A stretch of 64,000 nucleotides of DNA, from NCBI RefSeq assembly GCF_034676725.1, contig NZ_JAUCBR010000004.1, positions 2,811,001 through 2,875,000 of the forward strand, given 5' to 3'. Positions 60,607 to 64,000 of this stretch are shown here, one piece after another (the stretch's first letter is position 1; each line of letters opens with the position of its first letter). Source of the DNA: Denitromonas sp. GTDB lineage: Bacteria; Pseudomonadota; Gammaproteobacteria; Burkholderiales; Rhodocyclaceae. Position numbers and translations under genes: made by a program. A model generated the notes under the pieces. It was not told the origin of the DNA, searched no databases, and saw nothing but the letters and a program-made list of their open reading frames with translations.

Positions 60607-61975
60607 GGGCACCCTCCAGCCATTGGCGTGCTGCGGCTTCGATCTCGAAGATGTGGGAGGCCGGCAGGTCGATCTGCGCGAGCGCATCGCGCCAGTGTTG
60701 TGCCCGCGCCGGGTCGGTGGGCACGCCGTAACACCACACCGCGGTGTCGCCGGCGTAGCGGCTCAGTTCCGCGATCAGCGCCAGCGCGCCGCGATCGGGC
60801 GACAGCCGGGCGTCGATCGCGATCAGCAGGCGGCCGGCGCCGTGCAGGGCGAGTTGGTCGAGCGCGCGGTGGCGCGCTTCGCGGCTGTCGATGCGGCCGC
60901 CGTCGAGGTCTGCCGAAAATCCGGGCGGCGGCCATGGCAGGTCGTCGGCCAGTTCGAGAGCCATGAAGCAATGTCCGCCATCGATCGCGGTGTGGCGATG
61001 GCCGGCGTGGAAGCTGGGCAGCTGCGCCGGTGCCTGGCTGCGGATGCCGGTGAGCTCGCTGTCGGGCATCAGCCGTCCCTGCAAGGTCAGGTAGTGAGGG
61101 AGGGTCAGGTCCAGACGAAACGCATGCTGTGCGCGCCGCCACCGGTACTGGCACAGCAACAGGAGCAGCGCTCGGGGCACGACGCCATACAACACCAGCG
61201 CCGCCACCAGCCAGGTTGACCAGGCCTGGCGATCGGCGTCGACCGGCGTCGCGCCGCCCGCCTCGAGCACCATCCTGGCGTCGGGCAGGGTGGCGCCGAG
61301 TGCGGCCGGCAGCGCGCCGAGAATCTCGGTGAGCCGCACGAACGCATCGGCGGGCAGGATGGTGGTCTCCCAGACGAAGCCATAACGCCGGGTCGCGAGC
61401 AGGAAGATAAGCGTGACAAGGGCAGCGCACAGCGAGGTCAGCCACAGCGCATGGCTGAAGCGCCCAAGCCACCAGAACGTCGCGCCGGTCTGGCGGGCGA
61501 TGCCGGCCTGTGCCTGCACCACCCAGGTCACCGGGTGGGTGCCGCCAAGGCGTTGCTGCAGTCGCAGCCACAGGTGCCCGGCCAGGCCGCCCGATTGCCC
61601 GACAGGCAAGCATCGACCGGCCAGCCACAGCAGCAGGGTCAGCAAATGCAGACCGAGCAGCCCACCGATCGCCCAAACCACGTTGACCGGCCGGCTGCCG
61701 TCGCCCAGGACGGCCGAGGCCGCGGCTGCGCCAGCGGCGAGGGCAAGCGCCAGCGCCACCAGCGCCACCGGGGTGGTGTGTTGCCTGCGCGCCGACAGTG
61801 CGCCGAGCAGGCCGTTCTTCTCGGCCATCACCATCGCGCGCCGGACGAGCCGCTGCTCAAGGTCGCCAGCCCCGGCGCGCGCGGCGCGTACTGCGCCGGT
61901 GTCGTCCGCAGCGCCCAGGGCATGTTCGCGCAGCCGCGTGGCTTCGGCCAGCCAGCGCTGTTCAAAAGGGGTCAT
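60599..61975 (-). CDS. DUF2868 inner-membrane protein
   Basis: A 458-residue protein from ATG 61975 (MTPFEQRW), after a soluble helical N-terminus. Four membrane helices are visible (about 85-105, 110-130, 190-215 and 270-290: VALVALALALAAGAAAASAV, VWAIGGLLGLHLLTLLLWLA, LTSLCAALVTLIFLLATRR, TWLVAALVLYGVVPRALLLL). The long C-terminal domain (DLTLPHYLTLQGRLMPDSE ... IFEIEAAARQWLEG) is cytoplasmic by the positive-inside pattern. It overlaps the GTPase gene and probably recruits it to the membrane. Confidence 0.85.
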   Translation of the reverse strand: MTPFEQRWLAEATRLREHALGAADDTGAVRAARAGAGDLEQRLVRRAMVMAEKNGLLGALSARRQHTTPVALVALALALAAGAAAASAVLGDGSRPVNVVWAIGGLLGLHLLTLLLWLAGRCLPVGQSGGLAGHLWLRLQQRLGGTHPVTWVVQAQAGIARQTGATFWWLGRFSHALWLTSLCAALVTLIFLLATRRYGFVWETTILPADAFVRLTEILGALPAALGATLPDARMVLEAGGATPVDADRQAWSTWLVAALVLYGVVPRALLLLLCQYRWRRAQHAFRLDLTLPHYLTLQGRLMPDSELTGIRSQAPAQLPSFHAGHRHTAIDGGHCFMALELADDLPWPPPGFSADLDGGRIDSREARHRALDQLALHGAGRLLIAIDARLSPDRGALALIAELSRYAGDTAVWCYGVPTDPARAQHWRDALAQIDLPASHIFEIEAAARQWLEGAHG

Positions 61976-62104
61976 TGATGATGTGGTCACGGACTGAAGC
62001 GTTGTTTCGGGGCTGGATCGGCGCGCCGCGGTCAAGGGCATATCGCTAGGATACCGTGCCGGAAGCGTTGGCCGCGGTGGCGTTGCCCTTTCGCCAAAAG
62101 TATG

Positions 62105-62133
62105 TTGATGGGCGAAGCCGATCTTGCTAGACT
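62105..62133 (+). promoter_or_regulatory. Sigma-70-type promoter for the rpsF operon
   Basis: TTGATG (62105-62110), a 17-base spacer, then TAGACT (62128-62133), placed 75 bases before rpsF. Both hexamers match the consensus at four positions. Confidence 0.6.
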
Positions 62134-62207
62134 AGCGAGCTTTCCTTTGCTCCACCGGGACCGCATGACCGGGGGGCTGCGCCTTAACGTAACCTTGAGG
62201 AGTGTGC

Positions 62208-62594
62208 ATGCGCCACTACGAAATCGTATTTATCGTCCACCCGGACCAGTCCGAGCAGGTGCCTGCCATGGTCGAGCGCTACCGCTCGCTGGTGGAAACC
62301 AAGGGCGGCAAGATCCACCGCCTGGAAGACTGGGGCCGCCGCCAGCTGGCTTACCCGATCCAGAAGATCCACAAGGCGCACTATGTTCTGATGAACATCG
62401 AGTGCGACCAGGAAACGCTGGCCGAACTTGAGCACGCCTTCAAGTTCAACGATGCCGTGCTGCGTCACCTGACCGTCGTGACCAAGAAGGCCGTGACCGA
62501 GCCGTCCCCGATGATGAAGGACGAGAAGTCGCGCTCCCTGACCAAGGACGCTGACGGCGACGACGCCAAGGCAGAAGAAACCACTGAAGACTAA
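62208..62594 (+). CDS. rpsF: 30S ribosomal protein S6
   Basis: A small-subunit protein that pairs with S18 on the platform; 128 residues from ATG 62208, with TTGAGGAG upstream. Typical start MRHYEIVFIVHPDQSEQV and WGRRQLAYPIQKIHKAHYVL. The C-terminal ~30 residues are an acidic, Lys-containing tail (DADGDDAKAEETTED), longer than the core. It heads the rpsF-priB-rpsR-rplI-dnaB cluster. Confidence 0.98.
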   Translation: MRHYEIVFIVHPDQSEQVPAMVERYRSLVETKGGKIHRLEDWGRRQLAYPIQKIHKAHYVLMNIECDQETLAELEHAFKFNDAVLRHLTVVTKKAVTEPSPMMKDEKSRSLTKDADGDDAKAEETTED

Positions 62595-62600
62595 GCCTGC

Positions 62601-62933
62601 GTGCACAACACGCTGCGCATCGTCGGGCGCCTGGTCGAACTGAGCCCGATGCGATACACGCCCGCCGGCGTACCCATGACCGGTTTTGTGCTGGGACACG
62701 AATCCCGCCAGATCGAAAATGGCATCGAGCGCAATGTGATGTGCGAATTGCAGGCGGTGGCGCTGGGCGAACTGGCCAAAACAGTGTCCGCCGCTGTCGC
62801 AGGAATGGAAATGGAAGCCACCGGCTTCCTCGCTGCCAAGAGTCAGCGCAGCAAAATGCCGGTGTTGCACCTAACGAATATCAAATTTGTAGAAGGAAGC
62901 GAAAATGGCCTTCAAGCCGAAGAAAAAAGGTGA
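62601..62933 (+). CDS. priB: Primosomal replication protein PriB
   Basis: A single-stranded DNA-binding OB-fold protein of the replication restart primosome; 110 residues from GTG 62601, six bases after the rpsF stop. Features: VGRLVELSPMRYTPAGVPMTGF and LVL/H-type core HESRQIENGIERNV, then AVALGELAKTV and GFLAAKSQRSKMPVLHLTNIKF. Its end overlaps rpsR by 29 bases in another frame. The position between rpsF and rpsR is standard. Confidence 0.93.
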   Translation: MHNTLRIVGRLVELSPMRYTPAGVPMTGFVLGHESRQIENGIERNVMCELQAVALGELAKTVSAAVAGMEMEATGFLAAKSQRSKMPVLHLTNIKFVEGSENGLQAEEKR

Positions 62934-63174
62934 TCGTGGTAGCCGTGGTGGTGGTCTGTTCAAGCGCCGCAAGTTCTGCCGCTTTACCGCAGAGAAGATT
63001 GAAGAAGTTGATTACAAGGACATCGATATCCTGAAGGACTTCGTGACCGAAACCGGCAAGATCATGCCGGCTCGCATCACCGGTACCAAGGCAGGCTATC
63101 AGCGTCAGCTGTCCACCGCGATCAAGCGCGCCCGTTTCCTGGCGCTGCTGTCCTACACCGATCTGCACAAGTAA
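62905..63174 (+). CDS. rpsR: 30S ribosomal protein S18
   Basis: An 89-residue basic protein of the small subunit. It has a basic, Gly-rich N-terminus (FKPKKKGDRGSRGGGLFKRR), then KFCRFTAEKIEEVDYKDIDIL and ITGTKAGYQRQLSTAIKRARFLALL, as in the family. GAAGGAAGCG ahead of the ATG lies inside the priB coding region. Confidence 0.98.
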   Translation: MAFKPKKKGDRGSRGGGLFKRRKFCRFTAEKIEEVDYKDIDILKDFVTETGKIMPARITGTKAGYQRQLSTAIKRARFLALLSYTDLHK

Positions 63175-63189
63175 TCGAGGAGTCCAGAC

Positions 63190-63642
63190 ATGCAAATCAT
63201 TCTTCTGGAAAAAGTCGGCAAGCTCGGCGCCCTGGGTGACGTGGTGAAGGTCAAGGATGGCTACGCCCGCAACTTCCTGATCCCGCAAGGCAAGGCCAAG
63301 CGTGCAACGGAAGCCAACATGGCCGAATTCGAAGCCCGTCGTGCCGAACTCGAGGCCCTGCAGGCCGACAAGCTCGCTGCCGCCCAGGCACTGGCCGAGA
63401 AGCTCGAGAGCCTGATGGTTCAGATCACCCGCAAGTCGGGCATGGACGGCCGTCTGTTCGGCTCCGTGACCAACGCCGATGTGGCCGATGCGCTGGCCGC
63501 ACAAGGTTTCGATATCGAGCGTTCGACTATCCGCATGCCGGATGGCCCGCTCAAGCAAGTGGGTGATGTGCAGCTGGAAATCGGTCTGCACGCTGACGTC
63601 GTGACGACGATCACGGTGTCGGTGCTCGGCGATCACAGCTGA
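63190..63642 (+). CDS. rplI: 50S ribosomal protein L9
   Basis: A 150-residue large-subunit protein. The N-terminal domain (MQIILLEKVGKLGALGDVV, VKDGYARNFLIPQGKAKRAT) is joined by a long helix (about 40-75) to the C-terminal domain (FGSVTNADVADALAAQGFDI ... LHADVVTTITVSVLG). Length is standard. GAGGAG precedes the ATG. Confidence 0.98.
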   Translation: MQIILLEKVGKLGALGDVVKVKDGYARNFLIPQGKAKRATEANMAEFEARRAELEALQADKLAAAQALAEKLESLMVQITRKSGMDGRLFGSVTNADVADALAAQGFDIERSTIRMPDGPLKQVGDVQLEIGLHADVVTTITVSVLGDHS

Positions 63643-63663
63643 TCAGGCGCATCGCTGAAACAG

Positions 63664-63696
63664 AAAAAGGGCTGCGCGTGCAGCCCTTTTTTTTTT
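63664..63696 (+). terminator. Terminator after rplI
   Basis: AAAAAGGGCTGC and GCAGCCCTTTTT arms around GCGT, extended by a T-run of about ten bases. Confidence 0.92.
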
Positions 63697-63815
63697 GGCA
63701 AAATGCGCCATGGCGTGACGCCGGCGTCGTGTCATGATGTCGATTCCTTCGGGGCCGCGTACGGGGCGAGCGTAGTTCGCCTGGCCGGCCCCGCGCAGTT
63801 TTTCAGGACGTTTCA

Positions 63816-64000
63816 ATGCAATCAGACCCACAACTGGCCGCCCTCAAGCTGCCGCCGCACTCGCTCGAGGCCGAGCAGTCCCTGCTTGGCGGTTTGCTGC
63901 TCGACAACAGCGCGTGGGACCGCATCGCCGACCTGGTAACCAGTGCCGATTTCTACCGCGACGACCATCGGCGGATCTTCAATCACATTGCCCGCTTGAT
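63816..64000 (+). CDS. dnaB: Replicative DNA helicase DnaB, N-terminal fragment at window edge
   Basis: The first 61 codons of the main replicative helicase: LKLPPHSLEAEQSLLGGLLL, DNSAWDRIADLVTSADFYRD and DHRRIFNHIARL match the N-terminal domain. The gene runs off the right edge, so the ATPase core is not seen. It follows the rplI terminator by about 120 bases, implying its own promoter. Confidence 0.93.
   Translation, partial: MQSDPQLAALKLPPHSLEAEQSLLGGLLLDNSAWDRIADLVTSADFYRDDHRRIFNHIARL

Overview
The window looks like a chromosomal segment of a high-GC betaproteobacterium. The order rpsF-priB-rpsR-rplI-dnaB, the class I fumarase, the EpsA-like regulator beside a PEP-CTERM protein and the DUF1302/DUF1329 pair would all suit a member of the Rhodocyclales. 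This placement is inference from gene content, not a database match.

Layout. (1) 1-2.1 kb: the N-terminal part of a secreted Rhs/YD-repeat protein in lower-GC DNA, running off the left edge, then a soluble lytic transglycosylase. (2) 2.4-11.9 kb: a compact operon, nearly every gene overlapping the next, for a type II secretion/type IV pilus-like machine: major pseudopilin, GspF, GspE, four PilM/N/O/P-like inner-membrane subunits, a lipoprotein secretin with an added C-terminal cohesin-like domain, and three further pseudopilin-like proteins. (3) 12.0-35.0 kb: a surface module. It holds an ankyrin protein, a LuxR-type (EpsA-like) regulator, a PEP-CTERM protein, a PstS-like binding protein, a two-partner secretion pair (TpsB plus a 3,752-residue FHA-like exoprotein) and a dedicated Ton-like operon. 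That operon encodes a DUF2341-LamG-ExbB fusion, two ExbD proteins, a TonB-like protein, a porin and a periplasmic coiled-coil protein. Four copies of a TAG-N10-CTA-type element lie only in the promoter regions of this part and may be the binding site of the LuxR-type regulator. (4) 35.1-47.2 kb: central metabolism and acetate handling: fumarase, acetyl-CoA synthetase, a small membrane protein, a symporter-histidine kinase, a receiver-only response regulator, a membrane-bound degenerate kinase fused to a DnaQ exonuclease, an SSS symporter with a long hydrophilic insert, and tRNA-Ser(GGA). (5) 47.2-55.0 kb: a decayed mobile island beside tRNA-Ser. It holds a possible cargo gene, an excisionase-like gene, a coiled-coil gene, a prim-pol/RepA helicase gene broken by an IS and a frameshift, two adjacent IS3-family elements, and a phage tail remnant fused to the 3' part of an RND transporter gene. 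(6) 55.8-64 kb: DUF1302 and DUF1329 export partners, a DUF2868/DUF3482-GTPase pair, and the ribosomal protein/priB/dnaB cluster running off the right edge.

The most promising candidate for an undescribed system is region 3, possibly working with region 2: a regulated envelope assembly in which a giant TpsA exoprotein is encoded beside its own proton-driven ExbB/ExbD/TonB set, whose ExbB carries a periplasmic carbohydrate- or protein-binding ectodomain.
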